Shown one piece after another: positions 45,454 through 58,031 of a stretch of 64,000 nt of DNA. Origin of the DNA: Hyalella azteca (taxonomy: Eukaryota; Arthropoda; Malacostraca; Amphipoda; Hyalellidae). The translations under genes were made by a program, and so were the position numbers. The stretch spans positions 33,642 to 97,641 of the forward strand of contig NW_025942245.1 in the NCBI RefSeq assembly GCF_000764305.2, written 5' to 3'. Each line of letters opens with the position of its first letter. Position 1 is the first letter of the stretch. Under the pieces are notes generated by a model. The model searched no databases and was not told where the DNA came from. It was given only the letters and a program-made list of their open reading frames with translations.

Positions 45454-45755
45454 GTTTTCTAAGAATTTCACGTTTTCTTTCACTTTTTTGGAAAAATTCC
45501 TACGAACAAAAAAGTCTTAGATTTATCTTTTACATTTATGTACCAAGTTTCAAAGTTATCTGTCGGTAATTAACCGAAATAGAATTTCCATAAGAAATTG
45601 GACATTGCCATTCGAAATTGGAAATTTTATTTCGGTTACTTTCCGACAGATAACTTTGAAACTTGGTACACATATGTAAAAAATAAATGTAAGACTTTTT
45701 TTATTCATATGAATTTTTCGAAAAAATGACAGAAAACGTGAAATTGTTAGAAAAC
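45454..45755. repeat. Foldback element, ~140-bp arms
   Basis: Left arm 45454-45595 and right arm 45612-45755 are reverse complements with few mismatches, centred on GTACCAAGTTTCAAAGTTAT and its partner. The spacer is only ~16 bp. A 16-bp perfect palindrome GTGACGAATTCGTCAC follows at 45772-45787. No ORF. Confidence 0.9.
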
Positions 45756-45789
45756 CAATGTTTTTTTCTGTGTGACGAATTCGTCACGC

Positions 45790-47350
45790 CAGGGCGTAAA
45801 GGCATAAATAAACAATTTGTATAAAATAATGCCAAAATAAACATTTGTCGTATGCGGTGATATGAGAAGAACCGAGGTCTTATCTATTTTCACTTTTTCA
45901 ATCACCTAACATTAATATGACCAGAGTTATTAATCAAAGTTGTTTTATCCATATTGAGTGATTGAAATTGAATTGTTGAACACATTGAATTATTTGATGT
46001 TTGACGTAAACAGTGGTGTCTTCACATTGAAAAATTCATGTTAAAAAATCTGTAGATTATTGCCGTCCGACAGAGTTGATCACAGAGAATAGAGCGCGAC
46101 GAGCCTGCGGCGGGATAACTCTTGTAAACTGACAGGCGTCCTACATGCCACCTGACGCTCAATATTTCGTTTAGATTACAGTGCAAGTTTACGAGTGAAA
46201 AAGTTGTTGAGTTGAAAAATAAAATTCGTTCTCGAGATCACCCTGAGCTGATAATTCTAATAGTTTTAGTGTTAGACTAGTTTTAGTGTTAGACAGTTAG
46301 TTTAGTCTAACACTGGTTAGTGTGGTGAATAATTCAATCACCAGCTTGCAGCGTAGCAGAATGATGGCTTATGTACATGTAGACGTTTGAATAAATTAAT
46401 ATATAAAATAAGAAAGTGTTAATTTCTGCGCATTATCCTGCACTGATTCTAACACACAAATAATTTATGAGGTCGTTGTGATAAATGTTTATAAATCTGT
46501 TTACTATCGATGTTGGCGGCTAAAGTATGACGGCTTGAACGGAATAGGTTAGTGGTAGCTCAAATTTTGCATATGCTCAGTTAGGGCAATATTAGGGCAC
46601 ACGGTTCACTTACATTATTTGAATTTGATTTTATTATAAAATTATAATGATATTTTGAGCTTTATCCTGTAAACCGTCTATGGGACGTTTGAGAGAATAT
46701 TTTTGAAGCTCAACGTAGCTTGCAATAGTATACCCAATGAAGGTGATCGATACCTGAATTATCATGAGCGCCCCTCTTTATCTTTATTGATAATTCACCT
46801 AGGAATAATTCATCACTTGCGCCCAAGTTACTCTCATTGCATGAAGATGACGTGTTGCTACAATGGTGAGAATTAACTCAGAGTCTCGGTAATTAAAATT
46901 CTCTCAAAACATCGTTCGTTTATTGAACGTCAACAACAGAAATTGTGAGAAGAAAATAACAGCTGAGCGGGGCGCTGACAGTCAGCAGCTGTGCGGGGCG
47001 CTGACAGTCAGCAGCTGTTTAACCTGATGCTGCTCGGCAGGTTGCGCGTGATGAGTAGCAGGTTAACCTGACGTGATTGCATCACTGTATTCGCTTTTTA
47101 GTTTATAGCCGTGGCCCCTGGTGTTGGTTCTTGTTTCAAATTCTAGTAATCCTTCGGGGACCTTTTATAAACTATGAGTATACTTGTATACTTCAATGAG
47201 GTCCCCACGCAGACGTCGATAACTGATAATAATTGTTGTAATTGATAATTGCTACATAATCTTTGATTTTTTTCATAGGACTCGCCCTTCAAGCCTGGAA
47301 TTATCCTTGTTGCACGTCTTTGAACTCTCGATCTACTAAATTTTTGTCTT
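45790..47350. other. No gene recognised; short duplications
   Basis: A 26-bp duplication (GCGGGGCGCTGACAGTCAGC) lies at about 46963-47016. Repeats of TAGTGTTAGAC with an inverted partner lie at 46263-46316. Confidence 0.5.
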
Positions 47351-47353
47351 TTT

Positions 47354-47472
47354 AGCGCATTTTCTCATTTATGGGAAAAATGGCGCTATTGTGCTCGTCA
47401 TGTCCGTCCGTCTGTCTGTCCGTCTGTCTGTCCGTCCGTGACTTCTCGTTTTCGTCGACGAGAAAATGCGCT
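47354..47472. repeat. 13-bp inverted repeat enclosing GTCC/GTCT microsatellite
   Basis: AGCGCATTTTCTC at 47354-47366 pairs with 47460-47472. Between them is a (GTCCGTCT)n-like run at about 47401-47440. Confidence 0.85.
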
Positions 47473-47585
47473 CTCTGTCACTCACTGCAGTGAGTACTGA
47501 ATTATATTTTTTCAAGTTTCGGCGATCACACGGCGTTATTCTTCATAGATCCTGCATCTAAGTTCTAGTAACAACGCTTGACAAG

Positions 47586-47660
47586 ATTAAGGGCAGGGTG
47601 GCCCAGTGGTTACAGTTCAGAGTACCAGGATTAGAGCAGTGAGTTGCGTAATCGATACCC
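47586..47660 (+). repeat. tRNA-SINE-like head (A and B box-like)
   Basis: GGTGGCCCAGTGGTTA resembles a pol III A box and TAATCGATACCCGC about 40 bp on resembles a B box. The same stretch, less its first part, is found inverted at 50935-50985. No tRNA cloverleaf was folded. Its role as a promoter is inferred. Confidence 0.35.
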
Positions 47661-49040
47661 GCAACAAGCCGTCATTGTTTTGCGATGTTATGAATCGGCA
47701 ACAGGTCTAACGGCCGAATGAACGCTGAAACTGCTTTCAATATTGCTATCAGTCCTAGCATTTTATTTGATATATTAACTTGAAGATTTTTCTTTTTTAA
47801 TATTTTTGATGAATAATGTCTTCTAGAACCCATTTTTGTATCTGGTTGGCTCATAGTTTGTCCATTTATCCTATCCTACCAGCGAATATTCCTGTACCTC
47901 TTTGTACATGTGCCGATTTTTTATTTTTTTATCTTTATCTTCCTTTCTTCATCAAATTACATTCAACTGGATAATAAATCAAAAGAGAAAGTCAGTCTGG
48001 CTTTATGGGTAAGGGTTTAATTCTAATTCAATTTAGTTAATTTATACATGGAAGAAGTGGAAGAGTTAATGCTACATGTTGAAAAGTCATATGCGGAATC
48101 ACCGACATGTGGAACAGCCTCCCCGATTACATCGTTGGCGCTCCGAGTATAAACGCGTTCAAGAACAGACTAGATGAAGCTGTGGAAAAATATATGTTCA
48201 GACTTGAAATGCCTAGCACCATATGACCATATCGAACCCGGTGGATGTCTAGTAGCTTTTTCAAACGATCGTCAGTCCTGAAAATATCCGGTCAAATGAC
48301 ACGATTTTAGATCTTTTGTGAACAAGTCACGGAAAGTACAAGAATCGGCGACAGGCCACATCAGGCCTACTCTTCAGCGCCGACATCACTATGTTATTTT
48401 ATTTTATGTTGAAAAGTCATGTGATGTGGTCCGTTGATTTAACGGACCATCACCACTGATTACAAAGCAAGCAGCGCGTTGCGAATTTGTTGGGGTAAGT
48501 CATGTAAACAATCAAGCATCATACCAGCTGCCAAACGCTCACAACATCATTTGGATGACTGGAAAATTTTGATTAAATATTGATTTAAAATTTATATTTA
48601 CACTAAAAACATTCACAAAAAATACTGTGGATGCATATTATTTGCCTTCAAATATCTAGTTAATTAGCTACTCGAGCAATCGTGTGACATCATTATCGTT
48701 TTGTTCCTCTGACGAGGCGAAGATGTGAATTTTCTGGAAAATTAATGCCGCATTCCTACTCACTGTGAGTTGGCACTTCCTATGATATTTTATAATATAA
48801 TATAATATTCCTCTCTGATATCTCGGATAGTATTTGTGAATAATTCCACCATTTGCTTGCTGACATCGCAGCACATCAGACTTAGAGCCGCATGTATAAT
48901 GTAGTCGTGTCCCAAATTATAGAAAAGAAGTGTTCCACGCTAAGCATATTTAAGCGATGATTCTTACACATATTCGATGCATGTGTTCGTTGCGATGGTG
49001 GTTAATAAATTTACTTACTCTCGATGATGGGGTGAGGGAG
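47621..49040. repeat. Left arm of large imperfect palindrome
   Basis: Pairs with 49530-50984 across a ~490-bp centre. Order on the plus strand is: SINE-like head, AT-rich block (TTGAAGATTTTTCTTTTTTA, GAACCCATTTTTGTATCTGG), CR1 3' end with target duplication, AT-rich block, then U head (48760-49040). All blocks reappear in reverse order and orientation in the right arm. Confidence 0.85.
48095..48405 (+). pseudogene. CR1 3' end: ORF2 C-terminus and 3' UTR with 18-bp TSD
   Basis: The frame reads TDMWNSLPDYIVGAPSINAF then KNRLDEAVEKYMF and stops at 48224-48226, the usual C-terminal end of CR1 ORF2. A ~180-bp 3' UTR follows, matching the end of CR1 copy 2 at 17.7 kb. The insert is flanked by ATGTTGAAAAGTCAT-TG direct repeats (48077-48094 and 48406-48423, one mismatch). 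It is a severely 5'-truncated insertion. Confidence 0.85.
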
Positions 49041-49214
49041 GTAATGATCCAACGCTAGTGACGGGAGGTGCATTTAAATAAAAAAATAATGAATAAATGC
49101 ATTTTTGAAACTACCAAACCACTCATAACTCCTGCAATACTGAACGGATCTTCTCAAAATTTGGAATATAAGTAGTTGTTATCAATGCCCCGCGATATGT
49201 AGAATGCCTTTGGG

Positions 49215-49850
49215 TAACTGGTCATTTGTTCGAATATAGCCTAGGTTGCCAAGTCTTCATTATTTTACTACACAGACATTGCAGATAATTACTGTGACTC
49301 TGAGACATATCTCTTTAAATCCTCATTGTAGATTATATTAAGCTTTCACGAAACTCGATATAATTTCTTTTCGGTAGCTTCGCACCCAACAATCCTCGAG
49401 ATGGTAGGCAGAAGCTTCAAAAATAGATTAGAACTTAATTTAGCTTTTTTAGCTGCCAACTGTGGAATGAAACGAACGTACATTGATAAGCTAGGACTGA
49501 GCACGTTCATGCCTCGGGCGATGACTCAACTATTCATCATGCCTTCATCGACAGAAAGCAAATTTATTAAACATTATCATAACGAATACATGCTTTGAAT
49601 ATATGTAAGAATCAGCGCTGAAATATGCATAGCTTGGACTTCTTCTTTTCTTTAATTTGGTACACGACTGCATTTGCAATGGGCCTATTTTTTCAGTACC
49701 GACACTTCTATTCTATTCTATACATGCGGCTATCTGATGTGTTGCGATGCCAGTAAGCAAATGGTGGAATTATTCACAAATATTATACGAGAGGAATATT
49801 ATATTATATTAGAAAATAATATAGGAAGTTTCAGCTCGCGGTGAGCGGGA
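49215..49850 (-). repeat. Repeat unit U, copy 4 (-), head and tail co-oriented
   Basis: On the minus strand it runs head (TGAATAATTCCACCATTTGC, 49.8 kb), middle (TTTAATAAATTTGCTTTCTG), tail (GAGTCACAGTAATTATCTGC and CTATATTCGAACAAATGACC, 49.2 kb). Length ~640 bp. No convincing ORF. Confidence 0.75.
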
Positions 49851-50984
49851 ATACGGCATTAATTTTCCAAAAATTAACATCTTTGATTCGTCAGAGGAAC
49901 CGTCGATAATGATGTCACACGATTGCTCGAGTAGCTAATTAACTAGATATTTGAAGGCAAATAATATCTATCCAGTTTTTTTTTTGTGAATTTTTGAAGT
50001 GTAAATTTTAATTTTAAATTAACATTTAATTTAAATTTCAAGTAATACAAGTGATAGTGTGAGAGTTTGATAGCTGGTATGAAGCTTGGCTGTTTACATG
50101 AGTTATCCCAACAAGTTCGCAACACGCTGCATGCTTTACAATCAGAGACGACGGCTTGGTAAATCTACGGACTACATCACATGACTTTTCAACATATGAT
50201 AACATAGCATAGTGATGTCGGCGCTGAAGGGTAGGCCTGATGTGGCCTGTCGCCGATTCTTGAACTTTTCGTGCCTTTTCACAGAAGATCTAAAATCGTA
50301 TCATTTGCCCGGATCTTTTCAGGACTAACGATAGTTTGAAATATCTACTCGACTTACACCGGGTTCGATATGGTGCTAGGCATTTCAAGTCTAAACATAA
50401 TTATTTTCCATATCTTTATCTAGTCTCTTCTTGAACGCGCTCATACTCGGTGCGTCAACGATGTAATCAGGGAGGCTGTTCCACATGTCGGTGATTCCAC
50501 ATCACATGACTTTTCAACATGTAGCAGCAGCGCTTCCTCTCCCTTCCATGTATAAATTAACTAACTAGAATTACAATGGAAGCCTTACCCAAAAGGCGAG
50601 ATCATCTTTCTCTTTTAATTTATTATCCGCTTGAATGTAATTTGATGAAGAAAGGAAGATAAAGATAACAATGTGAAAAATCGGCACATATAAAAAGAGG
50701 TACAGGATTATTCGCTGGTAAGATGGGATAAATGGACAAACCATGAGCCAACCAGATACAAAAATGGGCTCTAGTAGACATTATTCATTGGAAATATTTG
50801 AATAGAAAAATCTTCAAGTTAATATATCAAATAAAATGCTAGGACTGATAGTAATAGCAATAGCGGATTCGACGTTCATTAAACCGTTAGACCTGTTGCC
50901 GATTCTTAACATCGCAAAACAATCACAGCTTGTTGCGGTATCGATCACGCAACTCACTGCTCTAGTCCTGGTACTCTGAACTCA
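49530..50984. repeat. Right arm of large imperfect palindrome
   Basis: Reverse complement of 47621-49040 with many substitutions and small indels. It includes the inverted CR1 3' end (50196-50502) flanked by CACATGACTTTTCAACAT at 50178-50195 and 50503-50520. Confidence 0.85.
50196..50502 (-). pseudogene. CR1 3' end, inverted partner copy
   Basis: On the minus strand the C-terminal ORF2 codons (MWNSLPDYIV, then INAFK-like with substitutions) and 3' UTR match 48095-48405. The 18-bp target duplication is perfect here, showing that the insertion predates the duplication that made the palindrome. Confidence 0.85.
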
Positions 50985-51229
50985 TTGGACATTAAGGGTC
51001 GAACCGATTTGCTATCGAGAGACGTCAATCGTTCCTATTATTTCAATCTTTAGATGAAATTTCGATTGCCCAGAGATTTAAAACCAAAGTTTAGACAACG
51101 CAAATAATTGTCGAGTTAAATATTCGTCTTTGAATACATGATTACTCCGCGATTCGAGCAATAGAGTGAGATAATTAATATTTATTAGTCACTCTGACAA
51201 TTCTAAGATAACAATGTTGGAAAAATTAC

Positions 51230-52022
51230 TACCTTATTCCAGGTCACCATAAGCTGAAACTTACTGTATTTTTCTCTGGGTAAATTTATGAATAATTCCG
51301 CCATTAGCTTGCCGGCATGGCAGCACATCCGACTGATTGTTGCATATATCATGCGGTCGTGACAAGAAAATTATTACAGATTACAGAGAAAAATTGTTTT
51401 ATGTGCAGCAATTTTCTGCACTGAAACACACACATACATGATGTATGTGCTCGTTGTGAGAAAGGTTAATGAATATACCTACAGTCGACAATGGCGGCTG
51501 AGCTTTCGCTGCTGTTGCAGAATAGTTTAGTCATAGCTCAAAAACGCGCGTGCTCAGTCATGGCGGATCGGTCTGCGCGCAGCTGCGTCGAATTATGGTA
51601 CTTGAAATGGTTGAATTTGTAGAAAATATTTTTGATGCTCTTAGCACTTGTAATTGAAAAGATGAGTGCGGGGCTTAGACTCGTAGTAGGTGGAAGTTAT
51701 TATATATGGGAAGGTGCATTACTTGCCTCGATATTATTTCATATACAAGTCAATATAGATATTTATTTATATTTATTTATACATATATATTTATTTATTT
51801 ATTTCTATTTTAATTTACATTACATATACGAGTCTAATGTATGAAAAGCACGTGAAATGTAATCATAATGTATAATGATAATTCACGGAGATATCCAAGT
51901 TGTTCACCTGCATAACATGTGACGTGCTTGCTAAGCTTTCTCAGAGTCACAGTAATTATCTGCATTGTCAATGTAGTAAAAATAAGGAAGACTTGGCAAT
52001 CCAGGCTATATTCGAACAAATC
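51230..52022 (+). repeat. Repeat unit U, copy 5 (+), full length
   Basis: Head from GGTCACCATAAGCTGAAAC through GCGGTCGTGACAAGAAAATT and GTATGTGCTCGTTGTGAG to CGACAATGGCGGC. The tail runs from AGAATAGTTTAGTCATAGCTC to CTATATTCGAACAAATCACC. The head matches 42761-43082 in reverse; the tail matches 43150-43595 directly. An AT-rich TTTATTTA stretch at 51760-51815 sits inside. Confidence 0.8.
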
Positions 52023-52129
52023 ACCTGGAAACTTGTATATATTATTACGTATATATTATACATAATCTTATTATAATTATATAATCTTTTATATATATTA
52101 TTCTTAAACATGGAGGCATTTTACAATCA

Positions 52130-52402
52130 CAGCAACTGGGCGCCACACAGCAGGTGGGCGCCACACAGCAGGTGGGCGCCACACAGCAGGTGGGCGCCAC
52201 ACAGCAGGTGGGCGCCACACAGCAGGTGGGCGCCACACAGCAGGTGGGCGCCACACAGCAGGTGGGCGCCACACAGCAGGTGGGCGCCACACAGCAGGTG
52301 GGCGCCACACAGCAGGTTGGCGCCACACAGCAGGTGGGCGCCACACAGCAGGTGGGCGCCATACAGCAGGTGGGCGCCACACAGCAGGTGGGCGCCACAC
52401 AT
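52130..52402. repeat. 18-bp minisatellite, ~15 copies
   Basis: The unit CAGGTGGGCGCCACACAG repeats with only one or two substitutions. Because 18 is a multiple of three it keeps several frames open on both strands (GATQQV, SRWAPH, CCVAPT peptides); none has other evidence for coding. Each unit holds the palindrome GGCGCC. Confidence 0.97.
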
Positions 52403-54875
52403 TATAATTTCATTATAATTAATATAATATAATATTATCATTATATAATTAATTATAATTAAACAAATGATTTTCACGGTGCAAACTTCGGAGGACAGGC
52501 ATGCAGCATGACTACAATGATTTAACCTGACTAAAATTAGCAAATTAATTGAAGTACAAGTCAAGAATTGAAAGTTCAAGAACAGGTTTGAATTATTGAA
52601 TTTGCAATGACTATATGTCATAGGATTTTTCAAATGATAAGCGAATATATGGATGAGGAACATTTGTTGGTCTATACTATAGTCAGTCCTCAATTAATGT
52701 AAAAGAAAATGAGTATCTGGATGACTCGTGCATAAAGTTTAATGACAACTCGTTTTCATGGTAAAAATCCAACAAAAGTAAGCCGCAAGTAGCATCCAGG
52801 GCATTTTTATCTTTCTTTATGCGTATTACGTACGAGAGTTTACACACCGATGTGTATCTATGATGATAATCATGACTGAATTCCTTGCTAGAATTGGACG
52901 TCAGTTGTAATATGATGTGTACACCTGGCTTAATCAAACGTGTGGCCGTAAGCTGACGACCTATCAACTGATACTGTGAATCTGTCTTGAGACTACGAAG
53001 GAAACGTGTTTCAGGGCTTGCAACGTACGCCTGGAAACTTCTTCGTTGTTATTAGCCAGAGACTTGGCCACGCTTTTATCAAAGTGAAAGTTCTTATCAT
53101 TGATTGTATTGCCTGTGCGAAGCTCTGATAAAATGTGTGAACACTGTGACCAATTTTGAATTTGCTAGAGACAGAGAGCACTAAGATACTGGTGCGAGAT
53201 TAGATAGCGTGAAGCTTTCTTCTTATATGCTCGGAATAATATTGCTTCACAATGAATAAAGAATTTGGAAGGAAACGACATGTCACGTAACTCACGTTCA
53301 TATTCCATGGATATTATTGTAAACGTGAGTTAATTATCTTATTTTTTACAAAATTCTGTGGTGCTTAACTGAAGGACACTATTGCCGGGATGCCCGTTTG
53401 TTAACTTCCCCGTGCATGCGGTAAGCCCCTTTGTCTACGGACACATGAACAGTTGTCAACGCTATTCCTACCAAGAGGCCCTGGTGCCGATACTTACCGT
53501 GGGCCAAGGACTACCAGGCGCGCTTCGTAAGGCTTTTATATGGAAATATTCAAGATCGCTGAGAGGGTTTTGTGTGCCGGTACTCTAGCACTGACCGAAC
53601 AAGGGACTTGAACAGCCCAACGAATGTCTGTCGACCAAGTAAGTCAAATGCGTGTCTAATTGATGCTATCTTAGTTCATATTTGCCTTTCAAGCTGCTTG
53701 TGCTACGTGCTACTCGAAAAACAATACTTTATCGCTACTCTCCAGTATTTTTCTAATCATTTCTCCTCCAGCGCTGGCGTTACATACTCTAGGGCGAAGG
53801 TTTGCTAGGGTCTGGGCTCAAATCCTTGGCAAGCTGCAAAAACAATCTAGGAAGTCTAGAATCGGCGACACACCAGATCTAGCATAATCAACACAGTCGC
53901 CACAATTGCTACGAAGAAAATGGTATACATTTCATTATCTTAATTGAAAACGGTTCTAAATCTTAAAGCATCGTCAGTTCCGCATACTACAATGATATAA
54001 TAAGCGTAATAAATTAGCGGATTAGCTCTGTAAAATCCACCCTGACTTTCAAGCACAACCTACGAGCCGCCAAAGACTCCATAAGCCGCTCAATTAAGGG
54101 CCCAAGTCCACAATTATTTTATCGTCCTCACCGAGAACAAGAAGGCTAGAAGAAATACTGCATTTGGTGAATTGCAATCCTCGTGTTGTTGATTATGTTT
54201 ATGTTATTGGTTATAGGTTTCAAGTAAAGGAAGTTAAAAACTTGTATTTAGACTCAAAATTGTTTATATCAACATATTAAATTATCCATGTTGCCAGTAA
54301 AGTAACCATTTGTCATACTGGACTAAGCTTGTCAGTCATGAAGTGATAATAATTTAGTTAGCGTTAGCATATGAGCTCAGTCACTGATTCTAATCGTTGT
54401 GTTCAGCAATAGTATGTAGGTGAAGTATTTCTACGCTGAAGTTTAGTTATAATATGAAAAATGTTGAAATGATATATTTTAAGACCCTGTAATCATCCGT
54501 AAGCCGGTGGGTTTGTCGTATAATAAATTGTTGTCACTAGGCCAAGTTAAACAGAAGCGCGTAATAGGGTAGAAAAATGCTACGCTCCACAATTGAACTG
54601 CATTATATGTGGCAGGCATGCGCGCTGGAAGAAATAGTTAACGATACTCTGAGTTGGAAACTACATATCAATACATTAATGCAAACCACGCAACAAGATA
54701 GCAGCAGCATTACGACAAACAGAATTTACCCAAATATTTACAAATTACTTTCATTAGAATTTTCTGAGAAGTGAAAGTTTTAAATAACAATCTTCGACTT
54801 TCAGTGAGTATTCTGCATTAATATTGATGAAAGTGTGACCAGTTCAGGCTTACACTTGACCAATCAAATTGATAG
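52403..54875. other. No gene recognised
   Basis: Short frames only. A fragment around 53382-53590 is GC-richer and coding-like but matches nothing I know. The words AGAATCGGCGACA at 53860 echo the CR1 3' UTR. Confidence 0.4.
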
Positions 54876-54880
54876 TAAAA

Positions 54881-55055
54881 CAGAGAACACTGCAACATGT
54901 ATCGTTGTTGCAGCACAGCAACAAGTATCGTTGTTGCAACACAGAGAACACAGCAACAGGTATCGTTGTTGCAACACAGAGAACACACCAACAGGTATCG
55001 TTGTTGCAACACAGAGAACACAGCAACAGGTATCGTTGTTGCAACACAGAGAATG
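54881..55055. repeat. 35-bp minisatellite, ~4.5 copies
   Basis: The unit TATCGTTGTTGCAACACAGA plus GAACACAGCAACAGG starts at 54926, 54961, 54996 and 55031, with a shorter 26-bp first copy. It contains the small inverted pair GTTGTTGC / GCAAC. Confidence 0.95.
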
Positions 55056-57441
55056 CAGGAAGAGATAACTATCAAGTCGCTATATTGTGAAGAGACGAGT
55101 CTCAGCGTTATTGATTCATTAGAACTTAGATTCAATTATCAAAGAAATCATCTCTTTGCTTTGAGGTTTTGCGTTCCACAACGAATGATTCTTGAAGTTA
55201 TGAGGCAATTAAGGAACACGTGAGTGCATTTAATGGTTTGCACCGTGAATAAACTGAATGTTAATGGTGATCTGAGTAGCGACGAGAACAAGATACAATA
55301 AAGTTGATTTATAGGTTTCGGCTGCGTGCTCTCTAAACCCCCTTCAAGCGCATACATTCAATCACGTCAAAAATTTGTATAGGAATATATTATAGATATC
55401 AATGTACCCTAGCATTGGTGATTCATTTCCTTAACATTATATCTATACGATGAATACATTGCCTTGATTCGCAGCTAATGTATACAGGCATTGGGTGCGA
55501 GGAAACATTTTCCTCTGAAGGAATATGTTTCGAGTAACGCAAGTAGGGGGACACATGAGCTTGAAATTCACTTTATTAAAATACAGTTTCATGATAATGG
55601 ATGACGCGCGCTTCTAAATTTGTTTGTGCTGCGGATTTGCTTGTACTGCAGGCTACTCATCAATTTAACATAATACCCAAAGGAAATCTACAGTCGACCG
55701 ATCGTCGTCATCTGCCTTCAAAGGCACCGCAAATAAATTTGCAATAAAATATTTATACTGCAGTTATTTCAGTATGGTAGAGTTGTGTCTGACATAAGAA
55801 TACTGAGGACTACAGTGAAAACTCATCATTCCGCTGAAATTTCATGTCTAACTAATCTATTTCAATTTCCTTGTAATAAACATATATGTATAATATATTT
55901 GAGTTCAGTATCGTTACTCCCAGCATACAGAAATGTTAATATTTTTTAATTTTATTATAAGAACTGAATTTGTTGAAAGGACTAAAATTTTCTCGTCAAA
56001 AATTGTTTCAAATATGTGAGCGACATGTCTGTGAAACACAAATCTTCACAAGGCCAGCGCCTTGGCGTACACAGAATGACAGATTTTTTATTAATAAATA
56101 AAATTTCCTGTATAAATTGTTAAAAGATTCATAAACCATTAAAATTTTGCTTGTGCTACATACAAAAAATTTTTTGTCGATTATATTGTCATTGTATTTA
56201 TTCGAACTTTTTAATTGGATAATTTATTAATTAAGTAATTTTAGTTATTTTGATTTATCGTTCGTAGTTTGCGTATCACAAGTTACATCCGGAGCTAACG
56301 TTATAGATTTAAGAGAGCGTTATCTCTTGCTAACATCATCTTACACTATTTGAAAGTGAAAATTTCTCAATATGAAAGATGAGCAAGTCTAAGAGGCGGG
56401 GGGCAGAAGGGAGTGGCACATTATATGTGGGTTGAAAATGACTTGATAGACAACATAAATGCAACATATATTGAGTATATACATACATGAGTCAACGCAA
56501 GAAATGTCTATAGGACATTTACTGCTTACAGCAGAACAAACTAAACTATTATTTAATACAGACTCTGGAGTTTAGTGACATACAAACATATGAATTTTCC
56601 GCCGTGATATGCTATTTTAAATCTGGAATATGTCAGTTTTCAGCGTGGGTGTTCTATTTCTATCAATGATTTGTATAGAACCAAAACCTCTGTTATTTAT
56701 TTATCCTTTTGTACCTTCCTAAGGTTTGGAGGATCGCGTACGAAAAATAATTCATATCAAAGTGAACATCAACGCATCCACCTCTCAGCGCAGTCTCCCC
56801 TGTCAATGATAGCCTCTGGAGTTTAAAAATATTATTCAGAGAAAGTGAAATATCTTGAACATTCAATTCTAACTTGAATTGATATTGACTGAAGTACTTT
56901 TGCTATATTCTGAGAAGAACTGGACCTGGTGATGACTCCTAGCGTCCCCAGGCTCAAGAAATACATAGCAACTGTTAGACCAATAGTGAAAACTACTGTA
57001 AAACAAGAAAGAATTTAGCAAAAATACTGTGTCCAAATATCATATTTCTATTAAAGACAGACAAACATTATTTTGTTCTGCTGAATTCAGTATTAAGACT
57101 AGCTAGCACACAGACAACATGGAAGTAGTTCTTCATTCCTTTACAGGTACTGGGTTTAAAGACAAAGTTGGAGTCTTAAATGGTATGAAATATGGGAGCG
57201 ACTAGACAGTGGAACGCAATCGACAACCATGTACAAGGAGACTGCACTTGTTGCTGTTGGAGAGTAAAAATGGGGGGCCACCCCGGGTTTTACCCCGCGT
57301 CTTTCGCGTATTGATATTGGTATCAAGCCAACTAATACTCTTATATTTGAAAATCGCGGAATGGAGGGTACTTTTTTACTTTTTCCATCATAACTCGGCA
57401 ACGGCTTGTTCTGTTAGTCTTCACTGGCGCTGTTCCTCTAA
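55056..57441. other. No gene recognised
   Basis: AT-rich, no frame with recognisable motifs, no structure of note. Confidence 0.4.
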
Positions 57442-57588
57442 GGCGCAGAACAATATTGTCTGGTGTTCATCTGTTCGAGTACAGACAAACGGCGCAGAAC
57501 AATAATGTCTGTTGTTCGTTTGTTCGAGTACAGACAAACGGCACAGAACCATTATGTCTGTTGTTCGTCTGTTCGAGTACAGACAAGC
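57442..57588. repeat. 49-bp tandem repeat, 3 copies
   Basis: Units start at 57442, 57491 and 57540: GGCGCAGAACAATAATGTCT, GTTGTTCGT, CTGTTCGAGTACAGACAAAC. Each unit holds the near-palindrome CTGT-CGAGTACAG. Confidence 0.93.
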
Positions 57589-58031
57589 AGCAGTCTACTG
57601 CCTAGCGCGACTATAGTGACCCTGACTTTTGCTGCTGCTACTGTTGCTATTGCTGCTGTTGTTATTGACAAGTGTTCTCCCGACAGTTGTTTCAACACAT
57701 AATGACATGAGAGGTTTAAGTATTAGTGGCTTTACTACACGAGTAGCTGGAGAATTAGAGGCTTGAGTACATGAGTGGTTTGACTTAGATGTGTGACGAG
57801 AATGCCATGAGTGACTTGAGTAAAATGAGTGACATGAGTAACGTGAATAATGAATATCATGTTAGTTCAACGTTGTTATCTTCTTGTGTCATGAAAATTA
57901 TTCAGCAAACTCTTTTAGAACAGGTCAGGTACGGAGGGATTGTCATATATTTTGGTCCCTCCTGAAATTTTTTTGACTGCTCAAAAAACTTTATTCTCGG
58001 GGAGACTGCGCTGTGGCATTTGTAAGTCATG
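57589..58031. other. No gene; degraded GAGT-G-CTTGA word repeats
   Basis: From 57710 to 57850 the phrase ATGAGTGACTTGAGTAA recurs in variants about eight times, a decayed short repeat. Confidence 0.4.

Noticed and set aside
47586..47660. Functional tRNA gene
   Set aside because: A and B box-like words are present but no acceptor stem or anticodon arm could be recognised; more like a SINE head.
52045..52693. Long Cys- or His-rich repeat proteins in the 18-bp array
   Set aside because: Frames are open on both strands only because the unit length is a multiple of three and lacks stops.
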